Origin: Ascochyta rabiei
Taxonomy: Eukaryota > Ascomycota > Dothideomycetes > Pleosporales > Didymellaceae
Direction of reading: 5' to 3'
DNA length: 64,000 bases
NCBI RefSeq assembly: GCF_004011695.2
Contig: NC_082419.1
Span: 682,001-746,000, forward strand
The notes below the pieces were generated by a model that saw only the letters and a list, made by a program, of their open reading frames with translations, searched no databases and had not been told where the DNA came from. Every line of letters starts with the position of its first letter. The first letter of the stretch is position 1. The position numbers were made by a program, and so were the translations under genes. Of the stretch, positions 1 to 12,110 are shown one piece after another.

Positions 1-1481
1 TAAATGTCACCATACCACTCTAGATCAACGTCTGGATCTGGGGCTGCAAACGCCGGTGGATTTCTTATGAAGGGTGGGCGTCGATAATAGTAGCTCTGTG
101 CAAATATTAGCGAAAAGAAAGCAGTGCTAATGAGCTTCTTTGAGGAAAGATCCGTTAAAAGACATGAATCCAGGGCACGAACGTACCACAGCGACTTGCC
201 ACAGCCAGAGCGCCCATGCAGTAAATTCTCGTCCTTTTCGAAGTCTGTCATCCGATTGGACAGACACTGGTTCAAATATCCGCAGGTTGTGCGCCATGAC
301 GACAGCTTGTGAGATATAGAAGTCTCCTACAGTACTTAGACCGTTAACATTCAAGATAGCGTGTATCACTTGCGCAGCGTGAATAGAAGTGAGACGACTA
401 ATGCCCATTTCTAATTCCCATAAGCGCTTAGCTTCGAGGAGAAATCGGTTTTGAAGGTTGTCGGTCATCGAGATTTTGGCTAAGTCAGGTATATCTTTGT
501 ACGCTTGCTGACTATGTTAATAAAGTTTGAAGCGAGCTAGCTGTGAGCACCTACACAAGCAGCAGCAAGCACGGCATTGACCAGAAGAGACGAGCAAAAC
601 TGCGTGCGTCGTGCGGCCATATCTTCAAGGAAAAGATCCTTGTTAAACCAGAAAAAGGCGACATGGTGACGTGAAAGGTAAATGGTGACCAGGCGACGAA
701 AGAGGCCGTTATCGGAAATGACATTGGTCCACTGTCTTGCGTGTGTTCGATCAAGTATAGGTTCCACTACTTCAGCAGCGTGACTGGGCATCATGTAGGA
801 ATCCACGCATTCGCCCATCTTCGATCTGTTCAAGGTCACATTGTCAGGCAGGAAGCTCGGTGGCTTAAAGGTTGCTTCATACAATGGTGTGGCAAGGTAG
901 GGATTGTCAGGAACCAACAAGAAGGCAGGCATCGAGTCCATGTACGGAAGAGTGTATCGCAACCTGGTCTCTGGGTGTACGCGTAATTGCACGAGCAAGT
1001 CTCCGTCCCTGACATGACGGAGAACGCTCTCAACATCTGCGCCCATTTTGATACGCCGCAGTATCTCGAGCGACTCACCGTCTGGACGTGTCTGGATGAG
1101 GCCAAACAGTTCAGCGTATGCCTCATTTCGTGCTTGGAGAGCATCATGTCTGCGTTTCACTGCTTGACCTTGAAGGGATGTTAACTCGCCTTTGCAAGCA
1201 GGCTATGGAGATTACCTTGTGTCTCAGTGAAATAGGCAATGTAGTGACAATGGGTGGATCGTTTCTGACACTAGTACGCTATCAGTGGATGTCCCGACTA
1301 CATCGGTATGCTCGAGACGAACTTCCCAACAAGTCGGCCGTGCGCCGTTACACTTTGTCTTCCTGGTTCTACACGCCTCACATGCAGAGGCAACGCGGTC
1401 TCGACGCCGAGACTGTGGTGGCGTCACCCCTCTCACCGTAGTGGTCGATAACAGGGGGCGAAGGGGGCGTTCCTGCTGCAT
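1..1481 (-). CDS. NirA-type Zn2Cys6 transcription factor, 3' end beyond window
   Basis: A nuclear DNA-binding regulator of the fungal binuclear zinc cluster family. Likely exons on the minus strand are 1481-1323, 1270-1216, 1168-555, 507-187 and 95 to the edge; all junctions keep phase and use GT/AG. The zinc cluster is split by the first intron: CEACRTRKTKCNGARPTCWE is followed by CQKRSTHC, giving the six cysteines. A short basic linker and coiled coil follow, then the middle homology region. The last visible exon ends in a PPAFAAPDPDVDLEWYGDI stretch typical of NirA-like factors. The C-terminus lies outside the window. Target genes cannot be read from the sequence. It is divergent from a second factor of the same architecture. 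Confidence 0.85.
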
Positions 1482-2151
1482 TTGAAGTCGAAGGAACGAG
1501 GGCGCTGCAGTGGTCTAGTAAGCGTGGTTCCTCCCCTAGCCTCGCTGCTTCGGGTCTCGGGTAGAGGAACAATGCAAATGCTGTGTTACCATCAAGGGGT
1601 CGAGAGCTTGCCAATGGTACAATGCCGCTTATCGCAGCCAACACTGCACGCAGTGCAGTGTTGGCTGGGGGGCCTGTTCAGACAGACACTTTCCGTGCTG
1701 CAGCAGTGCCACGTCAGGGATCAGGGACCAACACGAATTCAAGATAAGTTGCAGTTCGCGAATGGTGTTGCGCCATGGAAGCGGACTGTATGTTCAATAC
1801 GGATTGATTGTTGTTGGAGGATCATGCGTGAAGTGCTTTAGGGACTGTGAATCTTGTGCTGAGATTGGCCGTTGAATGCGAGGCTGCGGCGAAGGGGTGC
1901 ATCGACAAAGAAAAGAGCGCCCAATGGGCTTGCAGCCGCTGTTCATGGTGTGATAACGGCCTGCACGATCCTGTGGCAAACCTCACCGCCCGTCGTTAAA
2001 GCCGCACCATTGGCGGGCAGAAATTCCGTCAGTAGATCTCATGTGGCACAGGTGCGGCGGGGTTGTCTGGCAGACGTTCCCAGCCATTCATAGCGACGCT
2101 GCACGACCTCTTTATGGCACCACCGTTGGCGCTGCGTTTCGATATTTCGCC
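1482..2151. promoter_or_regulatory. Shared promoter region of two divergent Zn2Cys6 factors
   Basis: This 670-bp gap lies between the start codons of two divergent NirA-like regulators and must hold both promoters. A GC-containing inverted repeat, CACTGCACG/CGCAGTGCAGTG, is visible near 1647-1666. I see no convincing coding exon in the gap. The regulatory role follows from position only. Confidence 0.5.
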
Positions 2152-4599
2152 ATGAACAACAACAGTCTGCGACCTCTTCTTCCCGCAACACGTCCGCGCT
2201 CACCACCGCCATCAGGCCCCAGCTCCAAGAGGAAGCGCGTCTCCGTCGCCTGCAATGAGTGCCGCCAGAAGAGAATTGGCTGTGATGGGGCACGCCCCGC
2301 ATGTGCCGCTTGCCACAGGCGCGACAGGCGTTGCGTCTATATGAACGATGAAAACCTGGAGATGCGCCCGACCATCCTCAAACGGGAGAACATTGCGCTA
2401 CGGGATAAGCTAGCCGTCCTCCAGGACATCTTTGAACATCTCCAGGGCAGAACACAACATGTTGCTCACGATACCGTGCAACGCTTGGGTGCGGGCACCA
2501 ACCCCTCTGACGTGCTGAAAACGCTCCGCGGCGAGTCGCCACGCACTGCTCTGTCAGAACAAGCCGCAGCAAGAGCTATCCTTCCGGCCGTTCACTCTGA
2601 CTGCGAATTGGAGTTACTCGTCCGACACCCTAAAGCGTATTGTGTCTTGGATCTTCCCGTCGTTGCGCAGGATACTGTGAGCACCCTGTTCTTGGATGAT
2701 GAATCGTCACACGCACATGTCTCTGAGCTTGAAATCGTCAAGACCACAAAGAAGCAATCTGGTCGTCCTCATTATTGCGATTCGCGGCTTGAGAAGCTGA
2801 ACATTGACTTCTGGACTTCCGTGTCAATTTCGAACGAACATGCGGCGTCTGCAATATCCTTGTATCTCGAAACCCACCATCCAATATGGTGCTTCTTCGA
2901 TGCGTCGCAGTTCGTTGACGACCTAGTCAAGTGTAGAGTTGATTCGAACTCGACATGTTCTCCTCTTCTAGTGAGCTCAATGCTCGCGTTCGCCCTAGTA
3001 TGATATTCAAAATCTACTTGATATAGGCGAGCACTGATGTGGCTTAGCAAGGCTATTCTTCGATCTATCCGGAGGCAGCAAAGCACAGCTACCAGTTCGA
3101 ACAACAAGCTGAAAAACTTTTCGCCGCTGAAAGCACAACCGACACTCTGCCCACCGTCGCAGCCATGGCACTCCTCTACATATCAATCGCTGTTCGTGCA
3201 GACGTACCAAAAGCCATGAAGTATTTGATAGCAGCAAAGGACGCAGCAAAGAGGATGAAGTTGTTCGGCGAGCCCGACCCAGCTACGTTTGGGTCGCTGA
3301 AGACAAGAGAAGCAATGAGCCAGACTGCTTGGGGGCTTTTCAACTTTCTTGTGTAGGTAAACTTTAAAGCATCTTTTCCCAACCTGAGCATTGACTTTTG
3401 CATCCAGGCAAATGAGCCAATTTCAAGTAGTAGCGCCACTTGAACATCCACCTACCATGCCGCTACCAGAGGATCTGAGAGCCAACCAAGCACCCGACGA
3501 CAGCCACATGGAGGAGGCCGGCAATGTAAGTCCTGTCTTCACAGAGGTTCAGCAGGCTCACTCGATCTTCTGCAGGCTTTGGGTCATTGTTAATGAGATA
3601 TTTCTTGTATACCGGGATAACAAGATAGGAGCAAGATCGCTGGCTTTTGCCCTTGGGAAGTATCACAAACTGCTCGAGCTGGTAAGCACATTGCCCAAAT
3701 CGATGGTCAGAGCAGACAACACCCCTCACTGGGTCCTCATCTTTCAGTAAGTTCTTTCTCCATTGGCACACTGAGAACGCAGCCCTGTAGCTCTAAGAAG
3801 CCACCATGAGTCCATGAAACAGTGTTGCCGAAGGTATTTTACATCTGAATTCCGATGATAGTGCGATCGCTCTTGTCTGACAATGTTGCGAAAAAAGCTT
3901 GACATAACGCCGGGACTTTTACTCCTCTCGTTTGCTCCAAATATTTTGGCGTTTCGACATCCACATCGAGCGTACTAACAACGCGTAGTACAATACTCCA
4001 CATGGTTGTTTTGGACCTCTTCCGCCCATACATTGCGTCAGATGAACAGCATGGTTTCCAAGCCTATGTCCCCGGACCGTCGTCGCCAAAGACTATCTTC
4101 GCGGCATCAGTCATGCAGCTCAAAGGTCAGTCCCGGAATGTTCAGCATTTAAATCTTAATTTTGACACTCAATGCAGGGATTTTGTTCGCATTTGCTATT
4201 CAGTACACGCCAGCATACTGGAATCTCGCACTCAGCTGTGCCATGGTTTTCACAGTGAATGCTGTACTGAACGACGTGTCCGACAAGGAAAGACACAACT
4301 ACTTGGCGTTCTGCATATCCATGAGTCAGAAGCTTCTTCCATCCTATGTCTACATGATCGAAACCATCCGAGCAATCCTAGCCATTGCAACAGACAAGGG
4401 CGCTATTACGACTTCTGATGCAATCCGTATAGAGGCTCAGTCGGCAGCAATGCAACGTGCGAAACTCATCAATCGCAGCAAGGGAGGTTGGGTCGTAGCG
4501 CCGACATTGAACGATAACATCGCCGGTGACATCAACACACTAACAGAACGATTCGAAACAATAACGCTTTTCAACGAATTCACGGAAGATATAGCTTGA
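2152..4599 (+). CDS. NirA-type Zn2Cys6 transcription factor
   Basis: Predicted exons are 2152-2997, 3048-3352, 3408-3746, 3989-4125 and 4178-4599, giving about 682 residues, all in phase. The 242-nt third intron has a perfect TACTAAC-type branch site near 3974. The N-terminus carries a complete zinc cluster, CNECRQKRIGCDGARPACAAC followed by HRRDRRC, preceded by a basic SSKRKRVSVA stretch. A leucine-rich coiled segment and a fungal-specific transcription factor domain follow (ALQGYSSIYPEAAKHSYQFE, then ILHMVVLDLFRPY). The start ATG at 2152 precedes the zinc cluster with no earlier in-frame ATG of better context. The architecture matches the divergent neighbour, so the two may be old duplicates. 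No target pathway can be inferred. Confidence 0.87.
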
Positions 4600-6394
4600 G
4601 TTGATACAAGCAGGCTCATGGGCGCTCACTAAATCCTTAGGCCATCGTAATTATTTTCCTAGTTCCTTACGTCCTGCGGTCGGCGCGCTGTACACCCTAG
4701 CAGCATCCTGTAATACACCTTTCATTGTAGCGGAACGGTCAGCAGTACCTAAAACCAAGTCAGATACGTTGTCCGATACTTACGGTTCGGTTTAGCTAGA
4801 ACAACCATTACAGCATCCACATATCTCAAAGCCTCTCTTCGTTTCATTGTGCATGCTACAAAATGACAACGATCCCGCTTACTCTCGGCGACTGCCGTCA
4901 TTAGAAGACAATAATTGTACCCGCGAGAAACCGATTTCAGCTGCGCCCTGACTGACGAGACAGCGGCGTGTCATCGCCACTCGAAAGTGTCGCAAAAGCC
5001 TCCGCTGCAAGGTCTTTCTTTCATATTACGCATTCTGTGTCCTACAACATATACTCGACTAAGCTGACTGTCTCTAAACCTTCAAGGCTAGCAGTGAAAT
5101 TGTTCGACTTCGAAGGTCTCGGCGCACAGATTACAAGACCTAGCGTCTGTTCGCATCTCGTCTAGTCAAAGGAAAACTATGTACACAACCGTATGGCCAT
5201 CTCGAACAAGCTGTATTCGAGCAGCGTGCGGCAATGCTTCAGGGCAGCATCGAAACTCCATTCATCACATCCTGGTCACGCTGCATGATTCATCGTCACA
5301 AGTATTCATAAGTGGGAACTTAGAATGTAACTTGATAGGTGTATTGACTTGTATAATGGGACGTTCCCTCCATTCAGTGTATACGTATGCAGTACAAGAC
5401 ACACAGCGACCCTTGCAGGTTCTTCGAAAGAGCAGAATATCGACAGGACGATTGATCGTCGCATCGTCTGGATCACGTCACTGATAGACAGCCCGGTGAT
5501 CGCAACGCAGAAACGCCGGCATTCCTAATCTCAGACGAGTCAAAGAGCAACGACGGCAGCACACTTGACTGGATCCATGTCTCATCTGGTCTAAAGCACA
5601 TCGACAATACCGCCAATATAACTTTAAGTAGCCATCTGCCGTCAGCGCCTGAGCGCATGTCGAAAGGTACCTGCAAAGTGCGGTCCGACACAGAACGAAA
5701 GGCTGTCTATTGGCGCTAATAACGGCACATGGTATGCCCCCAAGCCCAACAACACGGAACATGCTCCGAACAGGGATGAGACATGGAAGACAGCAGCGAA
5801 CGCATGCCTGCAAGGCGATCCACTACAGCGAAGACGCGTACAACATCGCTATCTCGTCATGAGTATGAATCATGACGAAGCGGCAGCGCGGTCGGCTGTG
5901 GAGCCGTCGCAAACCCGCAGAGCAACTTCGAACCAGGCCTCTGCATTCTAGGATGAGTCAGTCTCTACGCTATGAGATTTTCTGGAGCAGAACAGGGGGC
6001 TCGAAAGGTGCACAATCAGGTTTTTTACTTTTTTCAACAGTAGTTTTCAGACAGGGATAACTGAATGAATGACATTCTAACATCATATGAAGGGAAGGGC
6101 CGGAGAAGATAAAAAGGTGCTTACACTTTATGGCGGACAGTCGCGCAAGGTGTGGACCTCGCGCGTTGATGCAGCGACGCGAGCGTGCATTGGTGGGCTT
6201 TTGAGAGGAAGAAGAGAAGTGAAGCTCGACGCGTTGCGAAAGTCGCGAAGAGCTCGAGCCAGCTTAGTCAGTAGCGCCGTTCCAATTACCTGAGAACGCG
6301 TGCTTCGCGATTCACTCGAAAGCATTGACATAAAATAAAGACATTGCATTGTTCGGGCACCTACCTGTTCGTGGACTTCAGGCCTCAGGTTCAT
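4600..6394. other. Gene-poor stretch
   Basis: About 1.8 kb between a Zn2Cys6 factor and the 3' end of the glycine-zipper gene. Open frames here are short, overlap on both strands and show no recognisable domain or consistent splice signals. I see no tRNA and no transposon ends. Confidence 0.5.
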
Positions 6395-7453
6395 CTACCG
6401 TACTGCTGTGCCGCTCTTGAAGGTCGCACTGTCTTCATCCCAGCCCCGCTGGCCATATTTTCTGTGCTTCCCGCGCTGCTTGTGCCCATCCTCACAACCG
6501 TCGTAGTGCTGCCCGTGCCTGTCATCCCTCGCATTTCCATAGCCGCTTCTTACGTCCCATTCGTCATGTCCATAGCCAGAGTCTCTAGCCCTATCTCTCC
6601 TCCTGTCCTCCTTGCCTTCACGGTATGCACCACGATGTCTATGTCTTCCGTGTTCTCTGTCATCACGCCCTTCCTCTCTTCCTTCGCGGTAAGCGTCTCG
6701 GTGTCGATGAGGCCGTCCTTCTTCGCTATGGCTCCGCTTTTCCTTCGCGTATTTTCTACCACCAAGCCCACCAATCAGCAGGCCGGCTGCTGTACCGAGA
6801 CCAGGGAAGATGGCATCGCCAAGGATGCCGCCAGCACCGGCACCTAAGAACGTATCTCGATCCTCATGCTTCTTTTCGTGGCCCCTGGTACGATGGCTAC
6901 TAGAGTAATCATGCTCTCGGTCGCTGTAGTCTGATTCATGGTCTAAATCTGTTGAGCGATCATAGTCGCGCCTGCGATCGTAACTTCGACAGTGACTGTG
7001 TTTGCGTCGTAGAGATAGGTCGCTGTCCAATTCGGTCTCTGAACCGAGAGCAGTCGATTCTTGGTCTGCAAATCGGACTCGAGTAGCAGGCTGGGAGTGG
7101 CTACGGACGTGTTGTAGCGGTGCGCCCAAGTAGCCGTTTGGCTGATGTGGTGGAGGTGGAAAATATGGTGCTACTGCTTCTTGGTAACCCTTGGCAGGGT
7201 ACTGCTGCTGCTGTGGCGGATGTGATGGAGGGTATGCTTGAAGCTGATTTCCTCGCTGAGTGGCATATGGCGAATACGAGGGCGGTGGGGTGCTGATGTA
7301 GGATGAGTTATTATACTGTTGTTGCGACCATGGTTGTGCTGGAGGCTGTTGATGCTGATACTGCGCTTGTTGAGGTGGGTATGTAGCAGACGGATGCTGG
7401 CTATGATATTGTTGCGCTCCTTGACTGCCTAAATAGTATTCGGCGGAAGCCAT
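6395..7453 (-). CDS. Gln/Pro-rich protein with glycine-zipper segment
   Basis: An intronless frame of about 352 residues starting MASAEYYLG. The N-terminal third is rich in Gln, Pro, Tyr and Ser (prion-like low complexity). The middle has dense Arg/Asp/Ser/His repeats. A compact hydrophobic glycine-rich segment near residues 210-240 (GAGAGGILGDAIFPGLG, then AAGLLIGGLGG) fits a glycine-zipper membrane-insertion motif. The C-terminus returns to Arg/Asp/Glu/His-rich repeats. I chose the ATG at 7453 over the frame's extension to 7507, which would add a basic stretch with no support. The function is unknown; similar low-complexity proteins with one glycine zipper are common in filamentous ascomycetes. 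The strand asymmetry and long open frame support coding. Confidence 0.7.
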   Translation of the reverse strand: MASAEYYLGSQGAQQYHSQHPSATYPPQQAQYQHQQPPAQPWSQQQYNNSSYISTPPPSYSPYATQRGNQLQAYPPSHPPQQQQYPAKGYQEAVAPYFPPPPHQPNGYLGAPLQHVRSHSQPATRVRFADQESTALGSETELDSDLSLRRKHSHCRSYDRRRDYDRSTDLDHESDYSDREHDYSSSHRTRGHEKKHEDRDTFLGAGAGGILGDAIFPGLGTAAGLLIGGLGGRKYAKEKRSHSEEGRPHRHRDAYREGREEGRDDREHGRHRHRGAYREGKEDRRRDRARDSGYGHDEWDVRSGYGNARDDRHGQHYDGCEDGHKQRGKHRKYGQRGWDEDSATFKSGTAVR

Positions 7454-8143
7454 CTTATTCCTTTTCGCAAGCGCTTGCTTCAGTCTGATGTGATGCTTGA
7501 CACTCACAGGTTGTTTAGGTTATGTATGAATAGTGGAGGGTAGATTATGATGAGATCCACGGCGATGTGCTTTCCATGTATATCTTGGAAGGTAAGACTC
7601 AGTCAGAAGGAACGAAAGACCGAGGTCGTGGGAAAATCAAGAAGCAGCGAGTTAAAGTATCAAATCAGCTCTAGAACGAAGCCAAGTCTATGAACAGTCT
7701 CGTGCAGCAGTCACATTCAAGCGTAAGTATTGAGTAGATTCGTTATTTCTACGTCATTCTAGTCAACAGATCATAGTCCTAGCGTCTGTCTTGTGTCAGC
7801 CTCGGCCGGAGATCGATTTCGGCGTGATGCGAACACGCGGAGCCGCAAGGTTGAGGCTCGGAGACGATCAATTATGACTCGTCTTAACGTGGACGGAAGT
7901 ACCTCAGTTGGTCACGCGAGATGAAGATGCCTGCTGCAACAAGTAAAATCACAAACAGAACGACACGGCTCACGGTGATGGCACCTTCGAATTGATGATG
8001 TCTGCTGCAGCTTGCCGGATATCCAGACATTCGCCACATAACCTAAGTCCTAAGGTGGAGGCCGGTATTCAGGCCAAGATGATCCCGGGCCAATCAAACT
8101 ACGCGCCCGTACATCCTGCGCATGCGAACTTTCTGGGCACTCA
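7454..8143. other. Intergenic stretch, no gene seen
   Basis: 690 bp upstream of the glycine-zipper gene and downstream of the DUF2985 gene, both on the minus strand. It should contain the promoter of the former and the terminator of the latter. I see no coding exon. Confidence 0.45.
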
Positions 8144-9733
8144 TCATGCCTTCGAAGCAGTGCCATGATATGATACAAGCGGAACATCTTGGGCAGACTG
8201 TGTTTCCTCATCCGGCGGTCTGCGTTGGTCCTCCTTGCGCATAGGCACGCCCTCGACCTTTTTGATCCTCTTCCCCTCGACGGCGATCATGATCCCTGCA
8301 ACGCCTGCTACTATGCAACCCAGAGCAACGAAAAGCCCAGTTGCCCAAGATGGCCTTTGAATCCGGTCGTAGTGCCACATATAGAAACAAAGTAGTATTT
8401 GGAAGAAGGTGTTCGAAGCGTTCATCCACAAAACAAAATCCATCTTCCAGGGGATAGTCGGTGATGCACGCGAGCCTGTCGGGGGAGGGTCGGGAATTTT
8501 GCTGGCTGGTATTGGTACAGCTGGATCCTCAGAGCTAACCTTTGTTGCATCTACCTCTTCAGAGAGCTGTTCTGAACCAGGAAGTCGGAACCATCCTCGA
8601 TGTATGCCAGCAAGTCGTCGAATGCCGATCAGCTTGGCCTGGCTGCCTCCAAGCCTCCACCGTGCCCACCAATATAGATCGCGAAACCTCCACGGAGCAA
8701 GGCCGAAGCCAGTAACGCAGAAAAGCGCATTAAGGATTTGCGAGTCAATCTCAACCCATATCCTGCGAGGAGAATTGATGTCGTCGCATGTAGGCGTGCA
8801 CATGGCGGGAGCCGCATTGCATAGTAATAGAAAGAGCATGCCGCCCCAGGCAACAACGTTGAGGCCGTACACTGTGATTAGGAATCCCGGGATGGTCAGG
8901 AACCATTTCCAAAATCCTTTCAACCCAATCGTGAAGGATCTTGTCCACGGCAGCTTGGGCGGCGGTATGTATCCATTCGCATACTAAACGCATCTCAGTC
9001 AGTACATGCATGGCTAGAAAAACTGAGGGTAACGGTAGCTATCAACCAACTGCGCGCGAACTTTATTGACCACTTCCATGTGCTTCTCCAGCCGATGAGC
9101 TCGATCTACTTTGCGGTATAGGCAGCGTTAAATGTAGTAAAAGCGACTTACCTGAAGTGATGTGCCCATTGGTTGGCGCATTGCAGTTTCTTTTGTTTTG
9201 TCGGTCAAATGCGAGGTCGTGGGCTCTATGATGCCAGCCCCGGCATCTTTAGCATCATTCTGAGCGCAGTAGTTCGATGCGTATTCGCGAGTCTCAAAGG
9301 ACGATCTCTCTTCGGTCAGTGCTGGGAAAGGTTCCAGGCCGAGTCTACCAGACGACCCTTTCCTGTTGTTAGCAGGCCGTTCGTTGCTTTCTTGACTGCC
9401 ACGGCGATGTTCTCGTTGACGTTGCTCGTCCCAGCCCTCAGAACCAAACGATCCACGCCTGATGTCTACCAGCGAAGGTGCCTTGGATGCAACGCCTCCT
9501 GTGGCCGCCCACATGCCCGGTGGAGGGTCCGCATTCATGAGCTTTATGCTTGCGCTTCGTATTCTACTCGATGCTGACGAGGCGTTGGTCGAGGTGCGCG
9601 CGCGCTGTTTCTCTGCAGTCGTTCCGGTCGGAGTAGGACTTGAGCTGTTGTGAAGACCCCCAGGTTGTGGAAAAGGGACAGGAGTCGAGATATTTGCGTG
9701 GGAGGCGCTTGAATTTGGATTTGAAGAAGCCAT
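8144..9733 (-). CDS. DUF2985 integral membrane protein
   Basis: Three exons are predicted: 9733 to about 9148, 9108-9047, and 8983-8144, giving about 495 residues. The N-terminal 190 residues are Ser-rich and disordered. The second exon encodes RAHRLEKHMEVVNKVRAQL, which joins YANGYIPPPKLPW in the third. That exon carries the family core: WKWFLTIPGFLITVYGLNVV (membrane segment), AWGGMLFLLLCNAAPAMC, and the signature WVEIDSQILNALFC then APWRFRDLYWW. Two further hydrophobic segments follow before a charged C-terminus. The family has no assigned biochemical function. The intron 8984-9046 is well supported. The first donor is uncertain: the strong GTAAGT at 9151 does not keep phase, whereas 9147 does. 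Confidence 0.8.
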
Positions 9734-10372
9734 TGTACCTAAACCAAATAATAACAATGGGCGACTCTACGCTTTTAGTAAAGTTCGGGTGAATTGCAGC
9801 GCCTCCTGCTTGCGCGCCGGTCGTCAGCCAAGCTGGTCAACGGCTGCTGGTTGCGTTGGCGAGGCCCCTTGGCGAACCTGGTTGCTGGGTATAATAAATG
9901 GCAGGTGCTGCCAATGTCTATGACGGAGTGTGTGACCCGCAGGGGGCAATGGGCAGCGCAATGATAACATGCTGGGGGATCGGCTTCTTGTATGCAATGT
10001 TGGTGGTTGGTTGCGCCTAGTTGGTTGGGCGTGCTGGGTAGCCGCGGTGGAGCCATGGATGCAGCGGCGCAGTATGTCGCAGGGCTCGACCAATAGACCA
10101 TCATCAACAAGACTGGGAAAGTGGGCGCAGTAAACAATACGCGTATCTCGTTCTTTGGCCGTATTGAACATCAACTTCGTCATTACTTGGTACGCTATGT
10201 ATGTGGCTGAGCATCCCATGGTTCCTTTTATTTTTCCTAACTTGCTAATTGTTGATTCGTGTACCTTGATGGGTTGCTTGATTCACTGGTGGATTATTGT
10301 TCTTCGCAACATCGCGTAGAAATGCGCGATGCATGACCAGCAGATACAAGCTTGCATCAAACGATCAAGTAA
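9734..10372. other. Intergenic stretch upstream of DUF2985 gene
   Basis: About 640 bp with no domain-bearing frame. The longest frame on the minus strand (10219-9824) is compositionally arbitrary and shows no family feature. It probably holds the DUF2985 promoter and the 3' untranslated region of the GPI-type gene. Confidence 0.45.
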
Positions 10373-11049
10373 CTAAAGAAGAGTCCACGCAGCACCGAAA
10401 AAGATCGACACACCTGAAATACCAAGGGCGAGCATGAATGGTGTGTTTTCGCCCTTGAGCGACGGAGGAGCCGCCGCTGTTGACTGCTCAGCCGGCGCTG
10501 ACCTGGACGCACTGGCCGTCGCGTTTCCAGAAGCAGAAGAGGTTGCGGGTGCGCCAGTGGATTCGGGTGTCTCTCCCTGTGGAATTGACATGAGGGGATC
10601 AGTCGTTTGCGAGATTGTGGGCAGGTGAGGATTCGTGAGGATGCCAGTGATTGACGGTGTAGGTTCTGACCCAACAGGAGGCAGAGACTCGACAGGCAGA
10701 GTTAGTGTGACATCGCCATCACTGATGCTGCTGGGTATAGGTAGAGACTCGACAGGCAGGCTCACGGTAGGGTCACCACTGGGAGTGGTAGAGCCTACAA
10801 TGGTCAGCTACTCAGCCTCAGACATGGTAGGAAGATGTATGTTTGCGCACATGCGTAGCACGGTTCCTTGATGCAGACTGCATAGCAAGCTGATGTCGTA
10901 CCCGTCGGGACTGAAGTTTGAATGGTGAAGACCTGCTCAGTCGTCTGGATGAGCGACGACGGAATGTCCGTCACGATGCTCTCGCTCTGCTGCGCTGCAA
11001 CGGCGCCAGCCAATAGGAGCAGAGTGGAGCCAACGGTAGTAGAACGCAT
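10373..11049 (-). CDS. Secreted GPI-anchor-like Ser/Thr/Pro-rich protein
   Basis: Two exons, 11049-10851 and 10794-10373, separated by a 56-nt intron with a GCTGACC branch site, give 206 residues. The protein starts with a clear signal peptide (MRSTTVGSTLLLLAGAVAAQ). A short cysteine cluster, CYAVCIKEPCYAC, follows. The body is Ser/Thr/Pro-rich, with the motif LPVESLP occurring twice. The end is a Ser/Ala-rich stretch followed by the hydrophobic tail FMLALGISGVSIFFGAAWTLL... with no charged residues after it, the layout of a GPI-attachment signal. A cell-surface or wall mannoprotein is likely. Four closely spaced cysteines do not match CFEM spacing. It is divergent from SEN15. Confidence 0.75.
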
Positions 11050-11339
11050 GGTCAAGGTCGCTGCAGATGTTCAGATGGACAGGGCCGGCCAGGTTAGGAG
11101 TGGGTGTAGCGTTGGTATTTGAGTAGTCGCTCAGAGCAGACAGAGGGTTTACTGGGACACGAGAGCGTTGTAGCCTGACCTGCGCTGCTGCGCTGTTTGC
11201 CAGTCAAGCCGGCCTTCGTGGTTTAGCGGCTTAGCGGATCTACACAATTCTTCGCTCCTTCCCGAGCTGGACGGCGCGCTTTCTATCTCAACTGTCGCGA
11301 CACATTGCACCACCAATTGCTGCAGTCTTCCCCTCGGCC
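11050..11339. promoter_or_regulatory. Bidirectional promoter, GPI-type gene and SEN15
   Basis: 290 bp between the divergent start codons at 11049 and 11340. No coding frame with support lies within it. A shared bidirectional promoter is inferred from position. Confidence 0.5.
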
Positions 11340-11924
11340 ATGACGACGCTCACCAGCGCCAAAACGGCAGTCGCGCCAGCTCAGGTGCAAGTGTTTGTCG
11401 CAGACTCGGCCAGGCTCTCCACTTCCACACACCTTCCTGGTTTGCACTCGCTCGCTCTGCAGATACACCACAACCTCGAGTACCAGCATTACTGGACTGA
11501 TCTCAAGGTGCACACGCACTCGCCTCTTACAAAGGAACCTCTGCCCCGGCCACTCGTCTCGGGCCTGCCACCACAGCGCCTCTACGTCCACCCTGACGAG
11601 CAGGTCGAGCTGCTGAAGAACGCCGACCGCCAGCGCAAAGCCGCCGAAGCAGCAGGGGAGAAGAGCGGTCTAGATGTCAAAGCGCAGCCAGAGCGCGAGT
11701 GGGTACTGCCGACCAGATTGAACGAACAATGGACCCTGCGCAGGCTGGCTGAAGTCTTCGACGACATCAGCATGGTCCCGCCCCAGATTTCTGCTACCGC
11801 TCAGGACATCGCACCCAACCCATGGAGGACAACAAAGAGAGTAGTGTTGGCTACAGTCGACACCGACAGCACCGTTGTCTACTACATCGTCCACGATGGA
11901 GTGGTGAAGCCTCGCCAGAACTGA
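11340..11924 (+). CDS. SEN15: tRNA-splicing endonuclease subunit Sen15
   Basis: An intronless 194-residue protein matching the Sen15 family, a structural subunit of the heterotetrameric Sen2/Sen34/Sen54/Sen15 endonuclease that excises pre-tRNA introns. Features seen: LHSLALQIHHNLEYQHYWTD near residues 38-57, the LVSGLPPQRLYVHPDEQ block near 72-90, a variable linker, then EWVLPTRLNEQWTLRRLAEV and the final beta strands KRVVLATVDTDSTVVYYIV near the C-terminus. The length is normal for ascomycete Sen15. The start is the first ATG in frame and is followed directly by the conserved region. Confidence 0.88.
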   Translation: MTTLTSAKTAVAPAQVQVFVADSARLSTSTHLPGLHSLALQIHHNLEYQHYWTDLKVHTHSPLTKEPLPRPLVSGLPPQRLYVHPDEQVELLKNADRQRKAAEAAGEKSGLDVKAQPEREWVLPTRLNEQWTLRRLAEVFDDISMVPPQISATAQDIAPNPWRTTKRVVLATVDTDSTVVYYIVHDGVVKPRQN

Positions 11925-12110
11925 GCGTGACTTACACTGCAGCTCAAAGCTCTTGAGCAGCATACAGTCAGCCGTGTCGTGTGCCAATGCAACAACGACT
12001 GCCTTGGTTGTGTTCACAAGCAAGATGGAGCTGGTAATGGGCAATGATGTATTGCTATCGTACCATGCTCCAAGCTAATACACACCAGCGCCCACGTCCT
12101 GCCCTCGCCC

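Noticed and set aside
9824..10219. 131-codon minus-strand frame as a gene
   Set aside because: Arbitrary composition rich in His, Arg, Pro and Thr, no domain, and it lies in the expected promoter of the DUF2985 gene.
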